From NCBI GenBank assembly GCA_964370825.1, contig CAYJKY010000014.1:6614-70613 (forward strand): a stretch of DNA of 64,000 bases. Reading direction: 5' to 3'. Under the pieces are notes generated by a model. That model was not told the origin of the DNA. It saw only the letters and a program-made list of their open reading frames with translations, and did not search any database. The first letter of the stretch is position 1; every line of letters starts with the position of its first letter. Made by a program: the position numbers and the translations under genes. The stretch comes from CAYJBH01 sp964370825. GTDB taxonomy: Bacteria; Bacillota; Clostridia; Oscillospirales; Ruminococcaceae. Shown here piece by piece: positions 7,807 to 16,319 of the stretch.

Positions 7807-8415
7807 TTGAGTTATTCATCCGAGCTTACAAGGGAACGAATTCTATCCTGTGCCAAAGAAGAATTTCTTAACAAGGGCTTTGTTAATACAAGCTTGCGAG
7901 AAGTCGCAACAAACGCAAAAGCAACAACAGGTGCTGTTTACAACCACTTCAAGGGTAAAGACGGCTTATTCGAGGCACTAGTCGGTAAGTTCGCAGATAA
8001 CTTACTGGAGTTGTATAATAAAGCACACGAAGAAGTAGAAGGACAATATGATTTTGATAGTGCCGAAAATAATATTACAGATAATATGGGAAAAGGCACG
8101 AAAATAATTCTTGACTACCTCTACTCTGATTTTGAACTCTCAAAGTTGCTTTTTTGCTGTTCTGCTGGCACTAAATACGAAAAATTCATAGAAAAGCTTA
8201 TTGAGATAGAGGAAAAATCCTCTATTACATTTATGGATAATGATAGCTTCAAACTAACGAAAATAAATAAATTTTTTATTCACGTTATTTCAACCTCGGG
8301 ACTTAACAATATGATTGAAGCTATTCATCACGATTTAAGTAAAGAGGAAGCGTTTGAGTATATAAGCATGATTCAAAAATTTTATTACGCAGGAACAAAG
8401 GCGATTTTGCTATAA
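7807..8415 (+). CDS. TetR/AcrR-family transcriptional regulator
   Basis: DNA-binding regulator of about 202 aa. The N-terminal helix-turn-helix is clear (TRERILSCAKEEFLNKGF, then LREVATNAKATTGAVYNHF, KDGLFEALV); the C-terminal ligand domain is divergent, as usual. TTG at 7807 is favoured because AGGTGG ends 5 nt before it; in-frame GTG codons at 7798 and 7801 overlap that SD. It lies between the AraC gene and the ABC pair, all in one direction. The ligand is unknown. It may sense a substrate or precursor of the neighbouring transport systems. Confidence 0.85.
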   Translation: MSYSSELTRERILSCAKEEFLNKGFVNTSLREVATNAKATTGAVYNHFKGKDGLFEALVGKFADNLLELYNKAHEEVEGQYDFDSAENNITDNMGKGTKIILDYLYSDFELSKLLFCCSAGTKYEKFIEKLIEIEEKSSITFMDNDSFKLTKINKFFIHVISTSGLNNMIEAIHHDLSKEEAFEYISMIQKFYYAGTKAILL

Positions 8416-8482
8416 CAAAATAGAAACACGCAGGAGCAAAAGAGATATTGGGGCAAAAACCCTGATATTTTTTAATAATCTA

Positions 8483-8498
8483 GTTAGCCAACTCTAAC
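8483..8498. promoter_or_regulatory. Operator-like palindrome GTTAG-N6-CTAAC (site 5)
   Basis: GTTAGCCAACTCTAAC with A/T flanks, about 30 bp before the start codon of the first YbtP-like gene and just upstream of its SD. Placement matches that of site 2 relative to its gene. Confidence 0.72.
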
Positions 8499-8527
8499 TT
8501 GAATGCAGGAACATGAAGGAGATTTTT

Positions 8528-10303
8528 ATGGAAAAACAAAAACGAAAACCCTTACTCTCAAGGTTGTATGCCTTTGCGGGAATTTACAAGTATCTCACTA
8601 CCTTAGGTATGGTATTATCTGGGGTTAGTGCAGTCATGACACTTTTGCCAATTATCTTTATCTGGCGAGGTGTGAGCGAGATTATTGCGATTTACCCAAA
8701 TGTATCACTAACCGATAGCATTGTGGCCAACGCATGGCTTGCGGTAGGCACCGCTATCGGTGCGATGGTGGTATATTTAATAGCTCTTATGTGTACGCAT
8801 ATTGCTGCTTACAGAATTGCAAAAAACATGAGAAAAACAGCGCTTAATCACATTATGATCTTGCCGCTTGGTTTTTTCACTAATATGGGTAGCGGTAAAC
8901 TTCGCAGGATAATAAATGACAGTGCAGCTGCGACTGAAACATACCTTGCCCATCAACTGCCCGATTTAGTAGGTGCGTACACTACGCCGCTTGCCGTGCT
9001 TATAGTGCTTTTCGTGTTTGACTGGCGACTTGGACTTATTAGTCTTGCACCTATTATTTTGGCGGCCGGTTCTATGATGTCGGGGATGGGGAAAGACCAA
9101 CCCGAGCGAATAAAGCAGTATCAATCGGCACTTGAAAACATGAATAATGAGGCAACAGAATATGTACGCGGTGTTCCTGTTGTCAAAACATTTAATCAAT
9201 CTGTTTTTTCATTTGAGCGCTTTCACGGTGTGATAAACACTTATAAAAAATATGTTTCACAGTATTCATATCGCATGAGAATGCCTATGACACTGTTTCA
9301 GGTGTTCCTTGCAAGCACTCCGATATTTTTAGTGCTGTCCGCAATTTTCATCATAAGTGGTCAAAGCGATATGACAAGCTTTTTCCTAAGTTTTTTCTTT
9401 TACCTTATTTTCACCCCAATAGCGTCACTGATGCTTATGAAAATCATGTGGGTTATGCAACACTCGATGGTTGCAGGCGATGCGGTCGATCGCATAGAAA
9501 ATTTAATTGAGCAAAAGCCGCTTGCAAAGCCTAGCAATCCAAAATCTCCGAAAGACTCCGACATAGAAATGGAAAACATCTCCTTTACATATCCAAACAC
9601 AGATAAAAAGACGATAGACAATGTAACCATAAGTATAAAACACGGGCAGACCGTTGCATTTGTAGGTCCATCGGGTGGTGGAAAAACAACACTCGCAACG
9701 CTAATCCCTCGTTTTTGGGATGTAGATAGCGGTGTAGTAAAAATCGGTGGTGTGGATGTACGTGAAATTGACAACGCCGTACTTATGAAAAACATATCTT
9801 TTGTGTTCCAAAACACAAATTTATACAAGGCAAGTATTTTAGACAATCTGCGCGAAGGAAAACCGAATGCAACAATCGAAGAGGTAAATAAGGCATTAAA
9901 AATCGCAAGGTGCGAAGATATAATAGCAAAGCTACCAAACGGAGTGGATACGATTTACGGAACTAAAGGTGTTTATCTTTCAGGTGGCGAGGCTCAGAGG
10001 ATTGCACTAGCAAGGGCAATTTTGCGTGATGCACCGATTATTCTACTTGATGAAGCGACTGCCTTTGCCGACCCTGAAAACGAGCATCAAATACAGCTTG
10101 CTTTTAATGAACTAACAAAAGGTAAAACCGTGCTGATGATTGCACATAGACTATCAACAATAAAAAATGTAGATTTAATTTATGTTATAGATGGCGGAAA
10201 GGTTCTCGAACAGGGCACACACGATGAACTTGTAGAAAAAAATGGATTATATAGCGAAATGTGGGCTGAATACAATAACGCATTTATTTGGAAGGAGGTA
10301 TAA
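8528..10303 (+). CDS. ABC transporter, exporter-fold siderophore importer half (YbtP/IrtA-like)
   Basis: Half-transporter of 591 aa: a six-helix transmembrane domain (to about residue 310) fused to an ATPase domain with GPSGGGKTT, LSGGEAQR and IILLDEAT. The TMD carries the stretch SGKLRRIINDS followed by ETYLAHQLPDLVGA, a signature I associate with the YbtPQ/IrtAB group of exporter-fold proteins that import ferri-siderophores. Start ATG 8528 has AAGGAG about 6-7 nt upstream; ATG 8513 has a poor site. The stop overlaps the next start by 1 nt (TAATG), so the two halves are made together and probably form a heterodimer. An export role for a metallophore is the alternative. Confidence 0.85.
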   Translation: MEKQKRKPLLSRLYAFAGIYKYLTTLGMVLSGVSAVMTLLPIIFIWRGVSEIIAIYPNVSLTDSIVANAWLAVGTAIGAMVVYLIALMCTHIAAYRIAKNMRKTALNHIMILPLGFFTNMGSGKLRRIINDSAAATETYLAHQLPDLVGAYTTPLAVLIVLFVFDWRLGLISLAPIILAAGSMMSGMGKDQPERIKQYQSALENMNNEATEYVRGVPVVKTFNQSVFSFERFHGVINTYKKYVSQYSYRMRMPMTLFQVFLASTPIFLVLSAIFIISGQSDMTSFFLSFFFYLIFTPIASLMLMKIMWVMQHSMVAGDAVDRIENLIEQKPLAKPSNPKSPKDSDIEMENISFTYPNTDKKTIDNVTISIKHGQTVAFVGPSGGGKTTLATLIPRFWDVDSGVVKIGGVDVREIDNAVLMKNISFVFQNTNLYKASILDNLREGKPNATIEEVNKALKIARCEDIIAKLPNGVDTIYGTKGVYLSGGEAQRIALARAILRDAPIILLDEATAFADPENEHQIQLAFNELTKGKTVLMIAHRLSTIKNVDLIYVIDGGKVLEQGTHDELVEKNGLYSEMWAEYNNAFIWKEV

Positions 10304-12069
10304 TGAGAAAATATTTACAAAAAACCTTTGCACTAACAGAGCTCGGTGCAAACGAGTTACTAAAAGCAAGTATAATTACTGTTTTTATTAATATCGTTAT
10401 TATGGCGGTAAGCGGTATTTCCTACTATTTTATACAGGATACACTCATGCCAATTTTAGAAGGTGTTTCTCCTGTTTACACGGTTTTAACCTATGTTGGT
10501 TATGCTGTTTTCGTCTTAGTTGTGCTGGCTATACTTTACTATTTTCAGTATAACTTTTGTTACATTTCAGCCTATAGCGAAAGTGCAAACATGCGAATTT
10601 CATTAGCTGAAACACTTCGTAAACTGCCACTATCATTCTTTGGAAAAAAAGATTTATCCGATTTAACATCAACCATCATGGGTGATGTTACGATGATGGA
10701 AAATGCCTTTTCTCATTTTATACCCGGCTTTATCGGCTCGATTATCTCTACAACAATAATGGGCATCGGAATGTTTGTTTTCGATTGGAGGCTTGCGCTA
10801 TCCCTCACCTGGGTAATTCCCGTTTCGTTTTTAATGTGTGTTGCAAGTAAAAAAATTCAAGATTATTTTCTGTTAAAAACAAAAGCTATCCAGCTAACCT
10901 ATCTTGATAAAATTCAAGAGTGCCTTGAAAACGTGAAGGATATAAAGGCAAACAACAGAGAAAGCGCACACCTTAGCATTATGGATGCTCATTTTGACAA
11001 TCATGAAAATGCAAGTATTAAAGCCGAATTTATTACAGGAGCATTTGTTAATCTTTCACAGATGATTTTAAAGATTGGTATTGCAACGACTATGATAACC
11101 GGAGTAACACTGCTAGCAACGGGCGAGGTTACGCTACTAACCTTCCTTGTATTTTTGATGATTGCATCAAGAATTTATGACCCACTTGCAGGCGCACTGG
11201 TAAATCTTGCGGGTATATTTATAGCCCTTAAAAGCGTTGAGCGGATGAAGGAATTTGAGAACACAAAAATCCAAACAGGCAAGGATAGCATGTCACCGAA
11301 TGGATATGATATCAATTTTGACAATGTACGATTTTCTTACACCTCACCGGGTGATGCATTGGATGCAAGCGAAACCGTGTTAAACGGTGTGTCATTTACA
11401 GCAAAGCAAGGTGAAGTCACAGCGCTTGTCGGTCCATCAGGTGGTGGTAAATCGACCGCTATGAAGCTAGCCGCACGTTTTTGGGATACAGAAAACGGTA
11501 AAATTTCCATAGGTGGCGTGGATGTTAACACAGTAGATCCTGAAACTTTGCTTAAAGATATTTCTATTGTGTTTCAGGATGTTACACTTTTTAACAATAC
11601 GGTTATGGAGAATATTCGCATAGGAAGAAAAGGTGCCTCCGACGACATGGTTATTGATGCCGCAAAAAATGCACAATGCCACGACTTTATAATGGATATG
11701 CCGGACGGGTACAACACTCTTATCGGCGAAAACGGTTCTAAACTTTCGGGCGGTGAAAGGCAACGACTATCCATCGCAAGAGCCCTTTTAAAGGATGCAC
11801 CCATTGTACTGCTTGACGAAGCGACATCTTCACTTGACATTCAAAACGAGAGTGCGGTGCAAAAGGCAATATCACGCCTTACAAAGGATAAAACGGTCAT
11901 TGTTATTGCACACAGAATGAGGACAATAGCCGGAGCAAACAAAATAGTTCTACTAAAAGAGGGAAAAGTTGCAGCCGTGGGGTCTCATAACGAGCTACTA
12001 AAAAAATCTGCTGATTACGAAAACATGATAAGACTTCAAACCGAGAGCATGAGCTGGGCGCTATCCTAA
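10303..12069 (+). CDS. ABC transporter, exporter-fold siderophore importer half (YbtQ/IrtB-like)
   Basis: Partner half-transporter, 588 aa. It has a six-helix membrane domain to about residue 320 (features ESANMRISLAETLRKLPLSF and FFGKKDLSDLTSTIMGD), then an ATPase domain with GPSGGGKST, signature LSGGERQR, Walker B IVLLDEATSSLD and the switch His in IAHRM. ATG at 10303 follows a near-perfect SD (GGAAGGAGG) and shares one base with the upstream stop; an in-frame TTG at 10288 is less likely. Together with the upstream gene it resembles YbtPQ of Yersinia, where an AraC regulator (YbtA) is also the neighbour. Confidence 0.87.
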   Translation: MRKYLQKTFALTELGANELLKASIITVFINIVIMAVSGISYYFIQDTLMPILEGVSPVYTVLTYVGYAVFVLVVLAILYYFQYNFCYISAYSESANMRISLAETLRKLPLSFFGKKDLSDLTSTIMGDVTMMENAFSHFIPGFIGSIISTTIMGIGMFVFDWRLALSLTWVIPVSFLMCVASKKIQDYFLLKTKAIQLTYLDKIQECLENVKDIKANNRESAHLSIMDAHFDNHENASIKAEFITGAFVNLSQMILKIGIATTMITGVTLLATGEVTLLTFLVFLMIASRIYDPLAGALVNLAGIFIALKSVERMKEFENTKIQTGKDSMSPNGYDINFDNVRFSYTSPGDALDASETVLNGVSFTAKQGEVTALVGPSGGGKSTAMKLAARFWDTENGKISIGGVDVNTVDPETLLKDISIVFQDVTLFNNTVMENIRIGRKGASDDMVIDAAKNAQCHDFIMDMPDGYNTLIGENGSKLSGGERQRLSIARALLKDAPIVLLDEATSSLDIQNESAVQKAISRLTKDKTVIVIAHRMRTIAGANKIVLLKEGKVAAVGSHNELLKKSADYENMIRLQTESMSWALS

Positions 12070-12126
12070 AACCATAATCATTTATCTTGAAAAACCATTC
12101 ACCTGCGTTTCAAGTTAGTACCACAA

Positions 12127-12173
12127 AAAACCGTGAGAAACAGCAAAAGTTAAATGCTGTTTCTCACGGTTTT
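12127..12173. terminator. Bidirectional terminator hairpin between convergent operons
   Basis: Perfect 19-bp inverted repeat: AAAACCGTGAGAAACAGCA (12127-12145) and its complement at 12155-12173, 9-nt loop, with A-run and T-run on either side. It ends the metal-transport operon on the plus strand and iorB on the minus strand. Confidence 0.85.
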
Positions 12174-12184
12174 AACTATATTAT

Positions 12185-12757
12185 TTATACCATTTCGTAT
12201 CCGGCTTCAAACGCTGCGATATTCATTGGCACAAATTTTTCCGGCAACATATCTGTGATAATCTGTTTCCAATCCGGTCCTTCAAGGCTTAACACCTTAA
12301 CAAGTGAGCCGAGAAGAACAATGTTTTGCGCCTTAATATTGCCCAACTGTTGTGCCTTCTCTGCGGCCTTCACCACCATAAACTCGCCGACCTTTTCCCC
12401 TATTTCTCCAAATACATTATACGGATATTCTGCAAATCCGCAAAGTACAGTCATCGGCAAAATTTCTCGATCATCGGTTATAACCTTTCCGTCCTTTTTC
12501 AGAAATGGAAGAGCTCTTGCCGTTTCGGATTTTTCAAATGATATGATAATGTCGGCTTCTCCTTCTGCAATATTTGGAGAATAAACCTTCTCTCCATATT
12601 TAATTTGAGTTGTCACACTTCCGCCACGCTGGCTCATTCCGTGAATTTCACTCATCTTTACATCATGCCCCATATCTATGAGACCAACGGCTAAAAGTTT
12701 ACTTATCAGGATTATACCCTGGCCACCGACACCAACTAAGAGAATAGAATTTGTCAT
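12185..12757 (-). CDS. iorB: Indolepyruvate:ferredoxin oxidoreductase, beta subunit
   Basis: Small subunit (190 aa) of the oxygen-sensitive enzyme that oxidatively decarboxylates aryl pyruvates to aryl-acyl-CoA and reduces ferredoxin. The start of the chain ILLVGVGGQGIILISKLLA and the motif EIHGMSQRGGSV are typical of the gamma-type domain of 2-oxoacid oxidoreductases. ATG at 12757 starts 1 nt after the iorA stop, with GGTGG just upstream inside iorA; a TTG at 12769 is less likely. It is the last gene of the cyclophilin-iorA-iorB operon. Confidence 0.93.
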   Translation of the reverse strand: MTNSILLVGVGGQGIILISKLLAVGLIDMGHDVKMSEIHGMSQRGGSVTTQIKYGEKVYSPNIAEGEADIIISFEKSETARALPFLKKDGKVITDDREILPMTVLCGFAEYPYNVFGEIGEKVGEFMVVKAAEKAQQLGNIKAQNIVLLGSLVKVLSLEGPDWKQIITDMLPEKFVPMNIAAFEAGYEMV

Positions 12758-12758
12758 A

Positions 12759-14534
12759 TCAGCCACCAATCCTTTCTATAGCGCCAAATTTGCACAGCTC
12801 CATGCATAGACCACAACCGGTACAGGAATCTGTGTCCTGTACAACTGCCTTACCGTCATTAAATGCCATTGCCGGGCATGCCATCTTCATGCACACCTTG
12901 CATCCGGTACATTTATCGGAGTTAATGTTACAATATATTCCCGCATTTTTCCTTGCGACCTCTTTTATGAGTACACACGGGCGCTTTGTAATGATAACAA
13001 AAGGACCCTCTGTTGCAAGACCATCCTTTAAAGCTGCAGTCATTGCACGCTGATCTATAGGGTCGACAACCCTTATCGCATCATCCTTAACACCAACTGC
13101 TCGTACAACCTTTTCGATGTCAACAGCAGGCTTATCGCCACCCATAACATTTTTGTCGTTCGCCGGGTTAAGCTGATGGCCGGTCATTGCGGTAATCGAG
13201 TTGTCCAGTATAACGGCAACAACGTCTGCCTCAGCAGATACGATATCAACAAGTCCGGTTATCCCGCTATGGAAAAAGGTGGAGTCGCCGAGAACACCGA
13301 TAGGCTTGCGTTTGTCCCCCTGTGATTTTAACGCCTTGGACATACCTATCGTCATGCTAAACCCACCGCCCATACAAAGGCAGGTGTCAAGCCCGTTAAG
13401 CGGAGGCACTGCACCGAGCGTATAACACCCGATATCAGCGACCGACACAAATTTATCGCGCATTCTTGAAAGCGCATAATAATAACCTCGATGAGGACAT
13501 CCGGCACAAAGCACAGGTGGTCTTGCCGGTACTGCACCTTCGGTTGCTACAAAAGGAGCAGATTCACCAAACAAGGCATTACGAATTATCCTTGCGTTTA
13601 GCTCGCCTTCCTTAGTGATTTTCGATTTGCCAATGCAATCTGTAAAACCCAATGCTTTTATAGCGTTTTCAAGATATGGATCATTCTCCTCGATAACATA
13701 CAGCGTTTCATACTGCGACGCAAACTCGGAAATCAGCTTTGCAGAAAGCGGATATGTAAGCCCTAATTTTAAATAGTCGGCTGTATCGCCAAACACTTCC
13801 TTTGAATGTTGGTAACATATACCGGAGGTTATTACACCTATTTTGCTTCCGTTCTTCTCGACCCTGTTTACAGCTGCTGTGTAAGCATACTCTTCAAGAT
13901 TGATAATCTCCTGCTCTCGCCTTGTGTGTAGAGCCCTTGAGTTTGCCGGGAGTGTAACATTTTTTTTGGGATTAAGTACATACTCTTTGGTTGGTGTGTC
14001 ATTTCGCTCCGACAACTCCACAAGACTTTTACTGTGGCAGATACGTGTTGTCATTCTTAACATTACCGGAGTATCATGTTTTTCTGACAGCTCATATGCA
14101 AGTATGGTAAAATCTTTTGCCTCCTGAGAGTCGGAAGGCTCCAACATTGCAATCCTCGAATGAGGAGCATAGTTGCGATTATCCTGCTCATTTTGTGAGC
14201 TGTGACATCCGGGGTCATCGGCAGTAACAAACACAAGTCCCCCGTTAACTCCGACATAGGCCATGCTGAATATTGGGTCTGCGGCTACATTCATTCCGAC
14301 ATGTTTAAAGGAGCAAAATGCTCTTGCGCCACCTATGCATGCACCGGCGGCTATCTCAAAAGCTACCTTCTCGTTACATGCCCACTGCGAATAGATGTCG
14401 CCGGAATATTTGCCGGCAATATTTTCTAAAATCTCGGTACTGGGGGTTCCGGGATATGCAGCTGCAACGGTGACTCCGGCTTCATATACGCCTCTTGCTA
14501 CTGCCTCATCACCGGTCATCAGTTCCTTTCTCAT
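12759..14534 (-). CDS. iorA: Indolepyruvate:ferredoxin oxidoreductase, alpha subunit
   Basis: Large subunit (591 aa) with, in order, a pyrimidine-binding domain (GDEAVARGVYEAGVTVAAAYPGTPST), a middle domain, the TPP-binding domain (GDSTFFHSGITGLVDIV, about residues 410-430) and a C-terminal 2[4Fe-4S] ferredoxin domain with two Cys clusters (CTGCKVCMKMACP and CTGCGLCMELC). It converts indolepyruvate, phenylpyruvate and similar keto acids from amino-acid fermentation to acyl-CoA with ferredoxin as acceptor. Its start overlaps the cyclophilin stop by 1 nt (TAATG) and iorB follows after 1 nt. This is a marker of anaerobic amino-acid metabolism. Confidence 0.95.
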   Translation of the reverse strand: MRKELMTGDEAVARGVYEAGVTVAAAYPGTPSTEILENIAGKYSGDIYSQWACNEKVAFEIAAGACIGGARAFCSFKHVGMNVAADPIFSMAYVGVNGGLVFVTADDPGCHSSQNEQDNRNYAPHSRIAMLEPSDSQEAKDFTILAYELSEKHDTPVMLRMTTRICHSKSLVELSERNDTPTKEYVLNPKKNVTLPANSRALHTRREQEIINLEEYAYTAAVNRVEKNGSKIGVITSGICYQHSKEVFGDTADYLKLGLTYPLSAKLISEFASQYETLYVIEENDPYLENAIKALGFTDCIGKSKITKEGELNARIIRNALFGESAPFVATEGAVPARPPVLCAGCPHRGYYYALSRMRDKFVSVADIGCYTLGAVPPLNGLDTCLCMGGGFSMTIGMSKALKSQGDKRKPIGVLGDSTFFHSGITGLVDIVSAEADVVAVILDNSITAMTGHQLNPANDKNVMGGDKPAVDIEKVVRAVGVKDDAIRVVDPIDQRAMTAALKDGLATEGPFVIITKRPCVLIKEVARKNAGIYCNINSDKCTGCKVCMKMACPAMAFNDGKAVVQDTDSCTGCGLCMELCKFGAIERIGG

Positions 14535-15019
14535 TAAGAAGCCTCCTCAACCCGAATGGTCTTGATTACCGGAACAACTATCGGGCGATCGGAGTAGTCG
14601 GTTTTCACCTCGGCTATCTCGTCAACGGCCTCAATACCCGAGATTACCTGTCCGAAAGACGCATAGCTACCGTCAAGATGGGGAGCATCGTCATGCATAA
14701 TAAAAAACTGGCTTCCGGCCGAATCGGGATGTCCGCTACGTGCCATACTGATAACACCGCGCAGATGCTTTATTGGGTTATCCACCCCGTTAATTGCAAA
14801 CTCACCCTTAATGTTATGACCGGGACCACCGGTACCTGTACCTTCGGGACAGCCACCTTGAATCATAAAACCCGGAATAATACGGTGAAAGCACAATCCG
14901 TCATAAAACCCTTCGTTTGCCAATTTTTCAAAATTTTCCACCGTTATTGGCGCGACTTCTTCATTAAGCGATAACGTTATTACGTTCCCACCCTCCATCT
15001 CAATTGTAGCTTTTTTCAT
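14534..15019 (-). CDS. Cyclophilin-type peptidyl-prolyl cis-trans isomerase
   Basis: Cytosolic prolyl isomerase, 161 aa, no signal peptide. Catalytic FHRIIPGFMIQGG is at residues 44-56 (His45/Arg46), followed by SAGSQFFIM and a LDGSYASFGQV segment, all classic for bacterial cyclophilins. TAGGAG lies before ATG 15019. It is the first gene of an operon with iorA and iorB (1-nt overlap); a folding helper translationally tied to an iron-sulfur oxidoreductase is unusual but need not be functional. Confidence 0.93.
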   Translation of the reverse strand: MKKATIEMEGGNVITLSLNEEVAPITVENFEKLANEGFYDGLCFHRIIPGFMIQGGCPEGTGTGGPGHNIKGEFAINGVDNPIKHLRGVISMARSGHPDSAGSQFFIMHDDAPHLDGSYASFGQVISGIEAVDEIAEVKTDYSDRPIVVPVIKTIRVEEAS

Positions 15020-15087
15020 TTTAAACTCCTATGTTCATTGCTCTGTGGTAAAACCAACTTAGCTTTCTTAATAATGTATGTTCTGTA

Positions 15088-16209
15088 TTATTTTGCGTCA
15101 AAAACTCCGGCAACATCTGACAATTTGTTGATTATTTCAATATGTTGCGGGCAATGTCCTTCGCAAGCACCACAGGATATACAGTCGGATGCAATACCGG
15201 CGCCGTTTGTATCCATTTTATATCCGTTGCGAATATCTTTTTTCTCTCCAAACTTTAAGAAGGTATTGTATCTGCTGAAAACAGCCGGAATATTAATTTT
15301 TTGTGGACAATCATCTACACAATATTTACAGTTGGTGCAGGGAATCTGCGGAATTGAATTAATAATATCGGTAACCTTCGCGACAGCATTTTTCTCAGCA
15401 TCTGTCAACGGCTTGATAGCATCAAAGGTTTTGACGTTATCTATCATCTGATCCATGTCGGACATTCCGCTGAGGATCATCTTCACTCCCTCGATATCGG
15501 CAGTGTATTTAAATGCCCAGGATGCCATGCTATCGTTAGGACATAGCTCTTTAAACACCTTTTGTGCTTCTGGCGGGATATCAGTAAGTAGTCCACCCTT
15601 AACAGGTTCCATAACAATAATCGGCACATTATATTTGCGGGCAATTTCATAGCACTTACGGCCCTCGATGCTCTCACTCTCCCAGTCCATGTAGTTTAAC
15701 TGTAGCTGAACAAAGTCAACATCGGGATTTGCCGCCATAATTGGCTCTAATTTTTCAGCTGCATCATGGAAGGAAAAACCAAAATTCTTTACAAGTCCCT
15801 GTTTCTTTAGATCTCTCACGAAGTCCCACATCTTAAACTCGTTATAAATTTTGTTGTTATCTTCCGAAATTGCATGTAGCAGATAGTAATCAAGATAACC
15901 GGCACCGGTACGCTCCATCGAGGTCTCAAACAGTTTTTTCACCTTGTCAATATCGCCGTTAACCTCCCATGCGGGTAGCTTGGTAGCAAGCTGAAAGCTC
16001 TCACGCGGATGACGTTTTACGATTGCCTCCTTTACAGCCTCCTCAGACTTGCCGCCAATATAGTTGTATGCGGTATCAAAATAGGTATATCCGGAAGCTA
16101 AAAATTTGTCTACCATCTCAATAGTTGTTTTAAGGTCTACTTCTTCGCCGTCCATAGGTAATCTCATAAGGCCAAAACCCAGCATACCTTTTACTTCTTC
16201 AAAAGCCAT
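15088..16209 (-). CDS. Aldo/keto reductase with C-terminal ferredoxin domain
   Basis: Oxidoreductase of 373 aa. The N-terminal TIM barrel keeps the aldo/keto reductase residues (FDTAYNY with Asp45 and Tyr50, Lys in ATKLP, His in LLHAI). A C-terminal segment carries two Cys clusters, CTNCKYCVDDCP and CISCGACEGHCP, for [4Fe-4S] centres. This fused type is common in Clostridia; substrates are mostly unknown. Transcription starts from its own promoter (16268-16240) and an AAAGGAG site precedes the ATG. A second member of this type is encoded at 61597-62754. Confidence 0.9.
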   Translation of the reverse strand: MAFEEVKGMLGFGLMRLPMDGEEVDLKTTIEMVDKFLASGYTYFDTAYNYIGGKSEEAVKEAIVKRHPRESFQLATKLPAWEVNGDIDKVKKLFETSMERTGAGYLDYYLLHAISEDNNKIYNEFKMWDFVRDLKKQGLVKNFGFSFHDAAEKLEPIMAANPDVDFVQLQLNYMDWESESIEGRKCYEIARKYNVPIIVMEPVKGGLLTDIPPEAQKVFKELCPNDSMASWAFKYTADIEGVKMILSGMSDMDQMIDNVKTFDAIKPLTDAEKNAVAKVTDIINSIPQIPCTNCKYCVDDCPQKINIPAVFSRYNTFLKFGEKKDIRNGYKMDTNGAGIASDCISCGACEGHCPQHIEIINKLSDVAGVFDAK

Positions 16210-16239
16210 AACATTCTCCTTTATTTATTGATTTTAATA

Positions 16240-16268
16240 ATTTTATCATAGATTTTTGCTATAGTCAA
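16240..16268 (-). promoter_or_regulatory. Promoter of the aldo/keto reductase gene
   Basis: Minus strand TTGACT (16268-16263), 17-nt spacer, TAAAAT (16245-16240), about 25 nt before the expected 5' end of the leader that carries AAAGGAGA. Confidence 0.7.
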
Positions 16269-16319
16269 CAAAAGAAAACTATTTCAGCAACTTTTACGGT
16301 ACAAATCCACACGGAGAAA

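Noticed and set aside
12087..12584. Plus-strand ORF of 165 aa
   Set aside because: It lies antisense to iorB and starts inside the terminator region; iorB has clear family motifs.
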